NCBI GenBank assembly: GCA_015065165.1
Contig: SVQU01000003.1
Span: forward strand, 1-64,000
Origin: Oscillospiraceae bacterium
GTDB lineage: Bacteria > Bacillota > Clostridia > Oscillospirales > CAG-382
DNA length: 64,000 nt
Direction of reading: 5' to 3'
Below are positions 33,868 through 42,958 of this stretch, in pieces. Below the pieces are notes generated by a model. That model was not told the origin of the DNA. It searched no databases and saw nothing but the letters and a program-made list of their open reading frames with translations. Numbering within the stretch: the stretch's first letter is position 1; the number at the start of each line of letters is the position of its first letter. Position numbers and translations under genes: made by a program.

Positions 33868-34311
33868 ATGGACAAAACCAAGAAAAGACAAATAGGGGGA
33901 CAAAGCGAAAGCCTTTGGTTAAACTCGCTTATGGGCGGATTAATCGGCATAGGAGTGATGCTGATTTCGGCTTTGCTTTTGCCCTTGATTATCATTAACA
34001 CCGATAACCCCAACAGCCTTTTGTTGCCCGCCGCAATAATTTGTACGGCTTTGGGAAGCTTTGCGGGCGGGTTTGTTTCGGCAAGAAAAGCCAAGGGAGA
34101 AGAACTGATTTCGGGCATTATAACCGCTTTAACCATTTTGTTGCCCTTGGCGCTTATATCGTTTATATACGGAAAAGGCTTTTCTTTAATAAACTTCGGG
34201 ATTATCGCCGCGGTTATTATCGGCTTGTCGGTTTTCGCTTCGTATTTGGTGGCTAAAGCGGGCACAAACAAAAAGCAAAATATGAAAAAGCTTATGAAAA
34301 AGCCAAGATAA
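33868..34311 (+). CDS. TIGR04086 family four-helix membrane protein
   Basis: This 147-residue protein has four membrane segments, with small-residue motifs in SLMGGLIGIGVMLISALLL, IICTALGSFAGGFVSARKAKGEE and GIITALTILLPLALISF. This layout matches the TIGR04086/YrzE family of unknown function, common in Firmicutes. GGAAAGGATGGG provides a ribosome binding site. Much of it is covered by an open frame on the other strand that is only a shadow. Confidence 0.75.
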   Translation: MDKTKKRQIGGQSESLWLNSLMGGLIGIGVMLISALLLPLIIINTDNPNSLLLPAAIICTALGSFAGGFVSARKAKGEELISGIITALTILLPLALISFIYGKGFSLINFGIIAAVIIGLSVFASYLVAKAGTNKKQNMKKLMKKPR

Positions 34312-34320
34312 TTCACAGAC

Positions 34321-34361
34321 TTGATTTTTAAACCCTTTCGTGGTATGATATAGAATATACC
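34321..34361 (+). promoter_or_regulatory. Promoter and possible operator of the DtxR-family gene
   Basis: TTGATT (34321-34326), 17 bp, TATGAT (34344-34349). An imperfect palindrome with half-sites GGTAT and ATACC (34342-34361) overlaps the -10, a likely autoregulatory operator. Confidence 0.55.
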
Positions 34362-34380
34362 AACCGAAAGGAGAAAGAAT

Positions 34381-34737
34381 ATGTCTTTGCAGGAATCGGG
34401 CGAAATGTATCTTGAAACCATATACGTTCTGTCAAAGGAGCTTCCCGTTGTGCGCGCCATTGATATTTGCGACCATCGCGGTGTTTCGAAACCAAGTGTT
34501 TCCCGCGCAGTGGGTATTTTGAAGAAGGACGGATATATTCTTTGCGAAAAAAACGGTAATTTGGTTTTAACCGAATCGGGCAAGGCTGTTGCCGAAAAGA
34601 TTTATGAACGCCACACGGTTTTAACAAAGTATCTTTTAAAAATCGGTGTTAATGAGGAAATCGCATCGGAGGATGCGTGTAAAATAGAACATATTATAAG
34701 CGACGATACCTTTAATGCTATAAAAGCACAGTTATAA
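34381..34737 (+). CDS. DtxR/MntR-family metal-dependent repressor
   Basis: This 118-residue regulator has a winged helix (about 18-62, with SKPSVSRAVGILKKDGYI as recognition helix and wing) and a short dimerisation/metal domain. Probable ligands are the acidic residues in ESGEMYLETIY, the His of ERHTVL and the Cys/His of DACKIEH, which is close to MntR. There is no C-terminal SH3 domain. It likely senses manganese or iron. No metal transporter is adjacent, so its targets, apart from its own promoter, are not visible here. Confidence 0.87.
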   Translation: MSLQESGEMYLETIYVLSKELPVVRAIDICDHRGVSKPSVSRAVGILKKDGYILCEKNGNLVLTESGKAVAEKIYERHTVLTKYLLKIGVNEEIASEDACKIEHIISDDTFNAIKAQL

Positions 34738-34740
34738 AAC

Positions 34741-34770
34741 AAGACCGAGCATAATGAGCTCGGTCTTTTT
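34741..34770 (+). terminator. Terminator of the DtxR-family gene
   Basis: A 10 bp stem AAGACCGAGC / GCTCGGTCTT followed by TTTTCT. Confidence 0.88.
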
Positions 34771-34823
34771 CTATTCAAACAGTAAATAATAATCGTTTGA
34801 TTTGTTAAAAGAATATGACATCC

Positions 34824-34852
34824 TTGAAATTACATAACGTGTATGTTAGAAT
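34824..34852 (+). promoter_or_regulatory. Sigma-A promoter of the 34905 gene cluster
   Basis: TTGAAA (34824-34829), 17 bp, TAGAAT (34847-34852), 53 bp before the chosen ATG. Confidence 0.65.
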
Positions 34853-34904
34853 AAGCATAAGAAGTATACGAAGAACGTTGTCGAACAAGGGGGGCAAAAT
34901 ATTC

Positions 34905-36005
34905 ATGAAATCTATACTTAATTCTGTTGAAATCAATTACAATGCTGAAGCTATTAATTTCATCGTAGCATCCAAGGGTAGTGTGAAAGAAACACACGAA
35001 TTAATAGAATTTTTGGGCGACAAATATTCTAAATTCATCGAGGATAATTCCGCAAATATATATAATGTCGAAAAAGTATCCCGCGCTGAAAACAATCTAA
35101 AATATTTCAACAGAAAAACGAAGTTTTCACTTATCCCCGACAAGAGAGATATGTCGAAAAAATATATTGGTGTATTTGACGCAAACAATAAAGAGCGACT
35201 TCACGAATTATTGTTTTCAAGTTTACCTCGCGTTAGACCACACCATTTTAAAGAATTCACCTATTACAGCAAAAACAATCTTTTAGAGGTTTTAAAACAA
35301 GAAGCAGTTAAGTCTAACGAAATCATTTTCGACTTTGAAATTTCCTGTTTTTGCATTCCCACACTTGATAACGACGTGTGTTCATATGTAACCTTTTCTT
35401 TAAACAGAGATTGTATTGAAACCGATGATGAATTAAACTCTGTTTTGCTTTGGTTTAAATCTATTATCAATGAACTTGATTTACAGTTTTATAATATATT
35501 TAAATCTGCATATATTTCTGTTGGCGATACCATAAATCCTATCGAGCACTTGAAGTTATACTGCAACTTTGATCATGAAGACATCGACAACTATATCATG
35601 GGGACAGAATGGTTGGTTTATATTTCAAAATCAATCAGCGAGAGAATTCAAAAATCTCAAATCGACGAACTGTCAAAAATCGCTCATGTGGAAAATCTCA
35701 ACAACGGTATCGTGTATTGCTATAATTCGGATATTAAAGATTGTAATAACAACATACGTGCAAAACTAAACGAAATTTTAGAACCTATTGTAATGCCCGC
35801 ATATAACATTCACTGGTGGAATTTCATTTGCGAATACGGCGTGCCCCACGTTCCAAAATGTATTCTGGTTCACCGCAATAGACTCGATACTTTGAATCAC
35901 GAATTAGTTTTTTCTTATAATATCGATTATGAAAAAATCTACCAAAGATGCTGTTCCGCCAAGGAAGATTTGATAGAAATCATACGCTTTAAAAATTATA
36001 TATAA
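34905..36005 (+). CDS. Uncharacterised cytosolic protein, possibly immunity-like
   Basis: This 366-residue AT-rich gene encodes a soluble protein without a signal peptide. I do not recognise it with confidence. The stretch GTEWLVYISKSISERI, followed by VENLNNGIVYCYNSDI and LNEILEPI, is reminiscent of DUF3396-type immunity proteins of polymorphic toxin systems, but this is a resemblance by eye and no toxin is adjacent. The ATG at 34905 has AAGGGGGG upstream; the frame is open 30 codons further back. It starts the run of AT-rich plus-strand genes. Confidence 0.6.
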   Translation: MKSILNSVEINYNAEAINFIVASKGSVKETHELIEFLGDKYSKFIEDNSANIYNVEKVSRAENNLKYFNRKTKFSLIPDKRDMSKKYIGVFDANNKERLHELLFSSLPRVRPHHFKEFTYYSKNNLLEVLKQEAVKSNEIIFDFEISCFCIPTLDNDVCSYVTFSLNRDCIETDDELNSVLLWFKSIINELDLQFYNIFKSAYISVGDTINPIEHLKLYCNFDHEDIDNYIMGTEWLVYISKSISERIQKSQIDELSKIAHVENLNNGIVYCYNSDIKDCNNNIRAKLNEILEPIVMPAYNIHWWNFICEYGVPHVPKCILVHRNRLDTLNHELVFSYNIDYEKIYQRCCSAKEDLIEIIRFKNYI

Positions 36006-36032
36006 TTAAATCAAACTTATTTTGAGATAAAT

Positions 36033-36617
36033 ATGAAAAAGAAGAATCAATATTACGATATAGACGAGAATTTTGCCAGATTCAGCAAAAGGGCTACGAA
36101 GATTTTAACTCTATCCATAATAAGTTTCGGGGTATTTTTAATATCCTTTTGTCTGTTTGCAAAAGTCATATTTAAAGAGCCTCGCTTTGACAAATACACC
36201 TCTGTAATCGTTTCCCAATTTTTGTGGTGGGACGCGGCTATGCTGATAACCTTTTCGGTGATAACCGTGTTTTTGGCAATACTTATTTTCCGCACTGTCA
36301 AAGAAAAGGACAACCCCAAATGGGCGCATATTATTTGGATTGTCTGTGCGGTTATATGCGTTTTTCAGGTGAAAAACGTTTCGGAGGTTGTTTTGGATAT
36401 AACAAACGAATCCTACGTTGTATATCAAGGCGAGTTCACACAAGACAACGGCGGTTACTCCGCGCGATTTCGAAGCCAAACCACAAGATTAATGCCCGAG
36501 GATATTCGATTAAAAAGCCGTTCATCGCTGATTGACAGCGGAGATTACGTGGGCACAGTGGTTTATACAGAGCGTTCGAGAATAGCCCTTGAGGTTAAAG
36601 ACGCAGACTCTAAATAA
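36033..36617 (+). CDS. Uncharacterised membrane protein with extracytoplasmic tail
   Basis: This 194-residue protein has about three hydrophobic segments (about 24-45, 63-90 and 100-112) and a C-terminal soluble tail of about 75 residues beginning near NVSEVVLDITNESYVVYQG. No family is recognised. It is 27 bp after the preceding gene and 11 bp before the next, so it is part of the same probable operon. Confidence 0.6.
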   Translation: MKKKNQYYDIDENFARFSKRATKILTLSIISFGVFLISFCLFAKVIFKEPRFDKYTSVIVSQFLWWDAAMLITFSVITVFLAILIFRTVKEKDNPKWAHIIWIVCAVICVFQVKNVSEVVLDITNESYVVYQGEFTQDNGGYSARFRSQTTRLMPEDIRLKSRSSLIDSGDYVGTVVYTERSRIALEVKDADSK

Positions 36618-36628
36618 AGGAGACCAAC

Positions 36629-37960
36629 ATGACCAAAACACAGAAAACGGTTATAAATATCATAACGGTACTATTGCTTAACGTTGCTTTTTGGATATGT
36701 AACGATTATCCGCGCCATCTTTTGGAATTTGGCGAGGTAACGTCGGGCTTGTCGATTTTTCTTAATCTGTTGTATTTCGCCTTTTTCTATTACTTTGTGA
36801 TTTTGGCGTTTGAACGCAACGAAACCCTGTTTTCCAACAGTTTTTGGGACGAAAAAACGGCAATAAAGTTTCTTCCCCTTTTGCTTATTATCCAGCTCGT
36901 TTTTGACGGTGCGAATATCGCCTTGGACAACGCAGGAGTAAAGCTAAACTTTATCGGCACGGGCGTTTTAACGGTTGTTCAATGGATATTAATTTATTTT
37001 ATACTTACCATAGGCAAGGAAAACATTTTTAAAAACCGCGAAGCACTTTTAACAACGGCTGTTTCTTTAGCGATTATTATCGGGTTAAGTGTATTTTTCG
37101 ATTTCGTTATTTTCAAAGAATATGACGGCGCTTTGATGAAATACGAGCCTCAATCCCAAATATTAAAAGCTATTAAAACCAATGCACAATTCTTCAACAG
37201 CATAAAGCTGTTGGTTTTGGATTCTATAACTGCAATATTGCTTTTTGTAATGCACAGCAAGTCTGTTAGTACAACAAACGAAGAAGACGGTTGTAGTTTT
37301 TCGGTATGCTTTACTCGCGTTTTCGTTTTGGTTATCGGCATTATTATCGCAGGTGTGTTGAAATCTCACTTTTTGCCATTCGGTGCAATAATCGGTTCTC
37401 ACACGCACAACGGAAGTCGTCCCAATGAAGAGCACCTTGATGAATTCGCCAGAGAACTCCACGACTTTACGCTTTACCGTTTCAGAGGAGAACAAACACC
37501 TTGTTATTCCAAACACACCGTTTCTTTATCGAAAGGCGGTGGCGAATTATTGTCCCTCAAAATGCCCGTTAAAGAAAATTTATACATCCATAATATCGGC
37601 GACAACACCTTTGAGAAATTTATCGTAAAGGGTACTTCCGCCTATATTTATAACAGTCAAGCTATTTGTTATTATGAGGGCGAGGGAGAAATACCCCGCG
37701 TTGCAGATTTAAAAGCATTAAACACCTACCCACGCGATGACACTGTTATAGAAGTTTGCAAACAAGAGCTTCGCGACGGAAATATATATATTTTTGAATA
37801 TTGTTGCGATTACCTTTTGAAATACGACGAGGAATTTATTCAAGCTTATATAGAGCGTTATGCCGAAGGCGATTTCTCGGCACTTGAAGAGCGCTGGATG
37901 GCGAGAAATTATTACAAAAGTGAATTTGTAACAGATATTGCCAAATCGAAATTAGTATAA
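36629..37960 (+). CDS. Uncharacterised polytopic membrane protein
   Basis: This 443-residue protein has about seven membrane segments in its first 260 residues and a C-terminal soluble region of about 185 residues that starts at GSHTHNGSRPNEEH and is rich in Tyr and acidic residues. No catalytic motif is recognised. A strong AAAGGAGA site precedes the ATG. Confidence 0.62.
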   Translation: MTKTQKTVINIITVLLLNVAFWICNDYPRHLLEFGEVTSGLSIFLNLLYFAFFYYFVILAFERNETLFSNSFWDEKTAIKFLPLLLIIQLVFDGANIALDNAGVKLNFIGTGVLTVVQWILIYFILTIGKENIFKNREALLTTAVSLAIIIGLSVFFDFVIFKEYDGALMKYEPQSQILKAIKTNAQFFNSIKLLVLDSITAILLFVMHSKSVSTTNEEDGCSFSVCFTRVFVLVIGIIIAGVLKSHFLPFGAIIGSHTHNGSRPNEEHLDEFARELHDFTLYRFRGEQTPCYSKHTVSLSKGGGELLSLKMPVKENLYIHNIGDNTFEKFIVKGTSAYIYNSQAICYYEGEGEIPRVADLKALNTYPRDDTVIEVCKQELRDGNIYIFEYCCDYLLKYDEEFIQAYIERYAEGDFSALEERWMARNYYKSEFVTDIAKSKLV

Positions 37961-37977
37961 TTTAAAAGGAGAAAATT

Positions 37978-38442
37978 ATGAAAAAGAATGTTAAAACTAT
38001 TGTATTTGTAGCTATCACATTGGTTGCTTTAATAATAGTAAATGTGATTCTCCACGAACCCCCATCTCTTACAAAGGAATATATAAACGATAATGTTCTC
38101 ACAGAACATTATATAGAAGATATTTTATATTCAGAAATAGGCGATAATTATATTTTCTGTCTTTGCAGTGTAGATGACAACGAATTGATGGCGTTGGTTT
38201 TGAAAGATAACAAATCATATTATGGTATGCAATCCCGATATTCATTCACATTGAATAGCCTAACTGAAAATGCAACCGAAATTATAGATGATAAAACCCC
38301 TTTCACCGATGTACACGTTTTGTACAACGTTTTCCTTAACCCAACCGAAGATAAGGTTGTTATAGACGGCGCAAGCTATGATGTAAATACGCTTACCTAC
38401 AATGGCTATAAATTGGGTTTTTGGTGGATCGAATGTGAATGA
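37978..38442 (+). CDS. Uncharacterised single-pass exported protein
   Basis: This 154-residue protein has an N-terminal membrane anchor (KTIVFVAITLVALIIVNVIL) and an acidic extracytoplasmic domain of about 120 residues. It has no recognised family. AAAAGGAGA precedes the ATG, and the gene is 17 bp after the previous one. Confidence 0.6.
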   Translation: MKKNVKTIVFVAITLVALIIVNVILHEPPSLTKEYINDNVLTEHYIEDILYSEIGDNYIFCLCSVDDNELMALVLKDNKSYYGMQSRYSFTLNSLTENATEIIDDKTPFTDVHVLYNVFLNPTEDKVVIDGASYDVNTLTYNGYKLGFWWIECE

Positions 38443-38488
38443 ATAACGAGCAAACATATAAAAACGATGAACAAACAAAAGGAATAAT

Positions 38489-39127
38489 ATGAATTACACG
38501 AAAATTGATTTAAACAATTGGAAACGTGCGGATATTTTTAAATTCTTTATAGAACAGCGCAGAATTGTAACAAGTCTGACGGTAGATATTGACGTTACAT
38601 CTTTGGTGGAATACGCCAAGAAAAACGGTTTGCGTTTTTATCCCACAATGATTTGGGCGGTTTCTGTGGTTATAAACCGCCACGACGAATTTAAATATTC
38701 CTTTAACGAAAACGACGAGCTTATTAAATGGGATTACGTTTCGCCATATTATGCGGATTTCCACAAGGAGGACGAGAATTTTTCAAAGGTGTTAACCGAA
38801 TATTCACCCGATTTATTTGAGTTTCACCAAAGGTTTGTTAATGACTGTGAAAAATACAAGGACTTACGCGGATTTTGCGAAGATGCCCCGAAAAACTTTT
38901 TTGACGTTTCCTGCCTGCCCTGGGTTAGATACAACCACGTGGACGCACACGTTTTTGACGAAGGGAAATTCTTAGCGCCCGTAATTGTTTGGGGCAAGTT
39001 CGAGCCGATAAATGGCAGACTTTTAATGCCCTTAACAATGAACATACACCACGCCGTTGCCGACGGATTTCATATTTCTCGCTTTTTTAACGAGCTTCAG
39101 GAATTGATAAACGGTTTATCCGATTAG
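38489..39127 (+). CDS. Chloramphenicol acetyltransferase family protein
   Basis: This 212-residue protein has the length and motifs of classical (type A) CATs. MNIHHAVADGFHISRFFNEL (184-203) contains the catalytic histidine, H188, and the structural Asp of HHxxxDG. FYPTMIWAVSVVINRHDEFKYSF and WVRYNHVDAHV are the other conserved stretches. It acetylates a hydroxyl acceptor using acetyl-CoA; chloramphenicol resistance should not be assumed because many gut Clostridia carry chromosomal CAT-like genes of unknown substrate. Confidence 0.88.
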   Translation: MNYTKIDLNNWKRADIFKFFIEQRRIVTSLTVDIDVTSLVEYAKKNGLRFYPTMIWAVSVVINRHDEFKYSFNENDELIKWDYVSPYYADFHKEDENFSKVLTEYSPDLFEFHQRFVNDCEKYKDLRGFCEDAPKNFFDVSCLPWVRYNHVDAHVFDEGKFLAPVIVWGKFEPINGRLLMPLTMNIHHAVADGFHISRFFNELQELINGLSD

Positions 39128-39148
39128 CAAAAATTCAAAAGAGGTTTT

Positions 39149-39778
39149 ATGAAAAAAACAATTGCTCTATTAATCACAATTTTCGTCAGTTTTTCTTTAT
39201 GTTCTTGCTACAAAGTAACCGATTGGGCATTGAAGCAAATTACAGAGGCTAAACGATATGAACTTGTAATTGAATTTGATTGTGAAAAGGAAAGCGACTT
39301 TGAAATCATCGAAAAGCGATTGGAGTTGTTCGATTTTAGAATTATATCCAAGGACGAAAGCACTTATAAATTGAGTTGCCCCTTTTGGATAACCACAGAC
39401 TTTTGGAATATTTTATGCTCAAATTCTGATATAAGGTTTATTGATGAAGAAGGCAATGATGTTATTAATTCACCTGATGTATTATCCAGTACGTGCAGTT
39501 TCCTCGAGTTGAAATTCCGTATTTCCGAAACACTATACAATAAATGCCACGAGGAGTTTCTTAATATAGAATATTATCTAACTAACGGCACGGACAAATA
39601 CGATGTTTATTGGTGTCCCTCTCAAGAAAAGGAAGGGTATTTTCTTCAAATATCGCTTAAAGATGCCGACCTTAGTACAACTCATTTTTCTGATGAAATG
39701 AAGGCTTTGTTTCATTATGCAATGAATATTACAAGCTCGCCCCTTGAGGGAGAAGTGAATTTTACTGTAAAGGATTAA
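39149..39778 (+). CDS. Lipoprotein resembling the first periplasmic domain of SecD
   Basis: This 209-residue protein has a lipoprotein signal (MKKTIALLITIFVSFSLCSC; lipobox SLCSC). The mature part lines up by eye with the extracytoplasmic P1 region of SecD: an opening VIEFDCEKESDFEIIEKRLEL strand-helix, then SDIRFIDEEGNDVINSPDVL, which matches the SecD pattern LEFRDxDGNVVLxGxDV. The SecD membrane segments are absent. A lipid-anchored orphan of this type is not something I can name; the alignment needs profile testing. Confidence 0.6.
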   Translation: MKKTIALLITIFVSFSLCSCYKVTDWALKQITEAKRYELVIEFDCEKESDFEIIEKRLELFDFRIISKDESTYKLSCPFWITTDFWNILCSNSDIRFIDEEGNDVINSPDVLSSTCSFLELKFRISETLYNKCHEEFLNIEYYLTNGTDKYDVYWCPSQEKEGYFLQISLKDADLSTTHFSDEMKALFHYAMNITSSPLEGEVNFTVKD

Positions 39779-39801
39779 GCTTGGTTCTCGCCTTGATAAA
39801 A

Positions 39802-39837
39802 AACACACCCGACACGTAAATTCGTATCGGGTGTGTT
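39802..39837. terminator. Bidirectional terminator
   Basis: The stem AACACACCCGA / TCGGGTGTGTT, with an inner ACG/CGT pair, lies between convergent genes ending at 39778 and 39855. Confidence 0.8.
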
Positions 39838-39854
39838 ATTTTATTCTGCTTTAA

Positions 39855-40724
39855 TTATTCTTCCCAAGAGAAGTTGCTTACGGTATATTTCTTTTCGAAA
39901 TTACCGTTGACGGTTTTTACGGTGGAAATGGAAATTTCCAAATTCATATAAGAAGTTCCCTCTCCGCCGTCTTTGTCGGTATGAATCTTTAATTTAACAA
40001 AGTCTGCGCCGGTAGGTCTGTCGTCGTATTCTACATATTCGATAGCGAAGATATTTTTATCCTTAAACGAGCCCTTTACGGTATTAAAATTCTCTATACA
40101 AGGATTATCCAAGGTGTTGATATTGGCAAGCATATTGTGGTTATCCGCCAAAACGTAAGCGCGGAAGAACTTAAAGGCTACGTTCTGAATTTTGCCGTAA
40201 TGCTTTATAACAAATTCGCTATCGTTGCCCACGGTGTTTCTATAAAGGGTGTCGGTATATTTCAAATCGGTAAGAACCCAGGTTTTCACATCGCCCACGT
40301 AGGTATAGTTGTAAGAAAGTGTAAGATGTTTGTTTTCGCCATCCTTAACGCAGGGAACCTGAACGGTGGCGGATTGGGTAGATGCGTCGTAGGAAAGGCT
40401 TTCGAAATAATAATCGGCTGTGGTTTCTATATCGTCAAGGCTTTCTTTATAGGTTTTGAAAACCTCTTTCATAAGCTGGATATAGCCTGTGCTGTTAAAG
40501 AACTTATCGTCGGTTTCGATGGTATATTTGAAGCTTTCGGGTTCTTCGGGTTGGCTGCTTACAACAGGCGCCTTGCTCGAAGACGTAGCCACCGAAGTAG
40601 GTCGGCTGGTTGAGGGTGCAACGGTATTCTCGGCGGAGGATTCGTTGGGGACGCTGTCGGTGCAGGCAACCAAGGAGGAAGCGAGCGTTACAACAGCCAA
40701 AAGGATAAGAAGGATTTTTTTCAT
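39855..40724 (-). CDS. Secreted lipoprotein of unknown function
   Basis: This 289-residue protein has a lipoprotein signal ending in SLVAC, then a Ser/Thr/Pro-rich linker to about residue 62 and a globular domain with many aromatic residues. The composition suggests an NTF2-like or similar small binding fold, but I cannot assign one. The gene is 31 bp downstream of the HELSH lipoprotein gene on the same strand and may be cotranscribed. Confidence 0.72.
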   Translation of the reverse strand: MKKILLILLAVVTLASSLVACTDSVPNESSAENTVAPSTSRPTSVATSSSKAPVVSSQPEEPESFKYTIETDDKFFNSTGYIQLMKEVFKTYKESLDDIETTADYYFESLSYDASTQSATVQVPCVKDGENKHLTLSYNYTYVGDVKTWVLTDLKYTDTLYRNTVGNDSEFVIKHYGKIQNVAFKFFRAYVLADNHNMLANINTLDNPCIENFNTVKGSFKDKNIFAIEYVEYDDRPTGADFVKLKIHTDKDGGEGTSYMNLEISISTVKTVNGNFEKKYTVSNFSWEE

Positions 40725-40755
40725 AATTAATCTCCGTTATTTTAATAGGTTTTAT

Positions 40756-42789
40756 TTATCCCACAGGAACAGGGGATTCTACATCGGGAACCACAGAAGA
40801 ATCGATAACTCCAAGTTTGGTTTCCCAATAATTAACTTCATCGGTGTTACAGGACGGGAAGCATTGACGAAGGATATAAGAATAGAGCTTTGCTTTATTT
40901 ACAAGGTTTTCATAAGCGTAAAAATCGCTTTCTTCAACCGCTGATTGAGTTAAAAACAAATTTTCCATTATACACGCGCGGTCCTCTGTGGGGAAGGTGC
41001 GGGCATAGCCCTCGGTAAACCAAACGTCCTTGGGGTTGTTTTCGTTATATAAAGTGAAATCGGTATTGTTTATATAGTCGTCATAGCTATAGGTATATGC
41101 GTTATCCATAGGCATAAAGGTTTCCCAAATAAACATCCAATCGGTTTCACCGTTATTGCTCATTTCCTGAATACGGTTATCAAAGGCGTGGGACAGCTCG
41201 TGGGGGATAACCGACCAAAGGTTTTGGTTTATATCCAAGGCTATAACCAGATATCCGTCCACTTCGGCAGTTACGCCGCCTGCGGAATCTATGGAGCCTT
41301 GCTGAACGCCATAGATGTCGCCGCAAAGGTAAAGCTTTAAGCCTTTGTTCGTTTCGGAATAAACTTCCTTCAGCATACCTTGGGGATACTTTTCAAAAAT
41401 ATCATCGATAAGATTTATCGAGTTATAAACCTTAAAAAGGTCTAATTCGGCAACGCCCACGTAATCGCAAATATCAAAATCGTTACCCTGCGAGCCGTAA
41501 AGAAGCTCGACACCCGTTTCGGCATAAACCGATTCAGCAGTTTCATCCACAAGGCGTTTTATCTCACCCTCGGTAAAAACAAGAGCTTCAATTTGGGTTG
41601 CCTCGTTTTCATCCCTTAAAGCAGAGGCGAGGTCATAAAAGTGAGCCGAATTTCCCTTGTCGGAAAAGTCGATTATAAGCGCCCATCCGTTTTCTAAAAG
41701 CGTGGAAAACAAACCGTAAGCTTCTTCGGTGGCGGAAACCTCAACAGATACGCCTGCGCGCAAATCCGAAAAGGTTACGTTGCTTGTGAAAGTGTCGGAA
41801 ATAGCCGCAACACCGTATTTAAGGTCCTGTAAATGGCCGTTTACTCCCGACGCGGCATAAAACTGTTCGTCGCTGAAAATCGAGCCTAAATTAATGTAAC
41901 CGTCGGAAGAAATTTCACATATATCATCGAAAAATCTGTTGATGTTAAAATTTGGTTCTATAACCTGAGATTCGCCGCTTTCGATATTATAGATAAAGCC
42001 CGAACCCACAGAGTCGCCGAAATAAATACCGTTTGAAAGCTCGTCTATTTCCCAAGAATCAAGATTTGTGGGAGTTGTAGGCTTAGTAACCTCGCCGCTT
42101 TCAAGATTGTATATCTCCACACGCGCGCCATCGGAATGAGTGGATACTAAATATTTGCCGTCATCGGTAACGTACATCGTGTTGGGGGTACGCTCCGGGG
42201 CAATTTCTTTGCCCTCCTTTACAACGGTTTCGTTACCTTGGATATCGTAAAACTTAACCTCTAAATTGAAGTAGTCTGCCACCCAAAAGCCGCCGTTTTT
42301 AAACTGACCGAATTGAACGTTGCCTCCCACGGGAATGGATTTTATAAGCTTGCCCGTTTCCAAGGAAACCATATCGCAAAATTGAGAATCTTCATCCCAA
42401 TAGATAAAGAGCAAAACACCGTTGGCGGTATAAATGCTGAAGCCTCCCGCATCGGGAATATGCACGCCGCTTTTGTATAAATATTTCGTATCTGTGGCAG
42501 TACAATAAGCGGGGATTTGAGATGGCTCGGGAAGATTTCCCTGACCGTGCTTTGTGAAGAAATCGGGTTCTTCAATTTCGGGAGGGTCTATCGGTTCGTC
42601 GGGGTTAGATTCAACGTTGGGAAAACTTTCGCCGCTTGAATCGATCACCGAGCTTTCGCCGCTTATTTCTTCGCCCTTGGAAGGAATTTCGGAAGAACCG
42701 CCGTTTATTTTATCCATATTAACACAGCCCGAAAGCAGGGTTAATAACAGCACAAGACATATTAAAGCCGAAGTGATTTTGATTTTCAT
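40756..42789 (-). CDS. Lipoprotein with beta-propeller-like region and HExxH zinc peptidase motif
   Basis: This 677-residue lipoprotein (lipobox LLSGC) has an acidic Ser-rich linker to about residue 75. A middle region (about 95-390) with repeated short strands looks propeller-like (IYTANGVLLFIYWDED, MYVTDDGKYLVSTHSDG). The C-terminal part contains HELSHAFD (H530, E531, H534), followed 60 residues later by FTEGYARTFPTEDRA, where a glutamate could be the third zinc ligand. This is the layout of gluzincin-type putative metallopeptidases. The substrate is unknown. Confidence 0.78.
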   Translation of the reverse strand: MKIKITSALICLVLLLTLLSGCVNMDKINGGSSEIPSKGEEISGESSVIDSSGESFPNVESNPDEPIDPPEIEEPDFFTKHGQGNLPEPSQIPAYCTATDTKYLYKSGVHIPDAGGFSIYTANGVLLFIYWDEDSQFCDMVSLETGKLIKSIPVGGNVQFGQFKNGGFWVADYFNLEVKFYDIQGNETVVKEGKEIAPERTPNTMYVTDDGKYLVSTHSDGARVEIYNLESGEVTKPTTPTNLDSWEIDELSNGIYFGDSVGSGFIYNIESGESQVIEPNFNINRFFDDICEISSDGYINLGSIFSDEQFYAASGVNGHLQDLKYGVAAISDTFTSNVTFSDLRAGVSVEVSATEEAYGLFSTLLENGWALIIDFSDKGNSAHFYDLASALRDENEATQIEALVFTEGEIKRLVDETAESVYAETGVELLYGSQGNDFDICDYVGVAELDLFKVYNSINLIDDIFEKYPQGMLKEVYSETNKGLKLYLCGDIYGVQQGSIDSAGGVTAEVDGYLVIALDINQNLWSVIPHELSHAFDNRIQEMSNNGETDWMFIWETFMPMDNAYTYSYDDYINNTDFTLYNENNPKDVWFTEGYARTFPTEDRACIMENLFLTQSAVEESDFYAYENLVNKAKLYSYILRQCFPSCNTDEVNYWETKLGVIDSSVVPDVESPVPVG

Positions 42790-42888
42790 AATGCAACCTC
42801 CGTAAAAAATATGTATTACCTATTTATTATAATCCTATATACACTGATATGTCAAGTTATAAATTGTTTCGAGAGTATAAATATACTA

Positions 42889-42917
42889 TTGAAATATGGC
42901 AAAAAACGGGGTATAAT
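42889..42917 (+). promoter_or_regulatory. Sigma-A promoter of trxA-trxB
   Basis: TTGAAA (42889-42894), 17 bp, TATAAT (42912-42917), 41 bp before the trxA ATG; AGAAAGGAAG is the ribosome binding site. Confidence 0.85.
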
Positions 42918-42958
42918 ATTTATGTAAAATCTATATAACACAGAAAGGAAGTTTATAT

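Noticed and set aside
33789-34583. 264-codon open frame on the minus strand
   Set aside because: It runs across three real plus-strand genes and their promoter and has no ribosome binding site.
38489-39127. Chloramphenicol resistance gene
   Set aside because: The CAT fold and catalytic motif are present, but chromosomal CAT-like genes in gut Clostridia often have other substrates; resistance is not supported by sequence alone.
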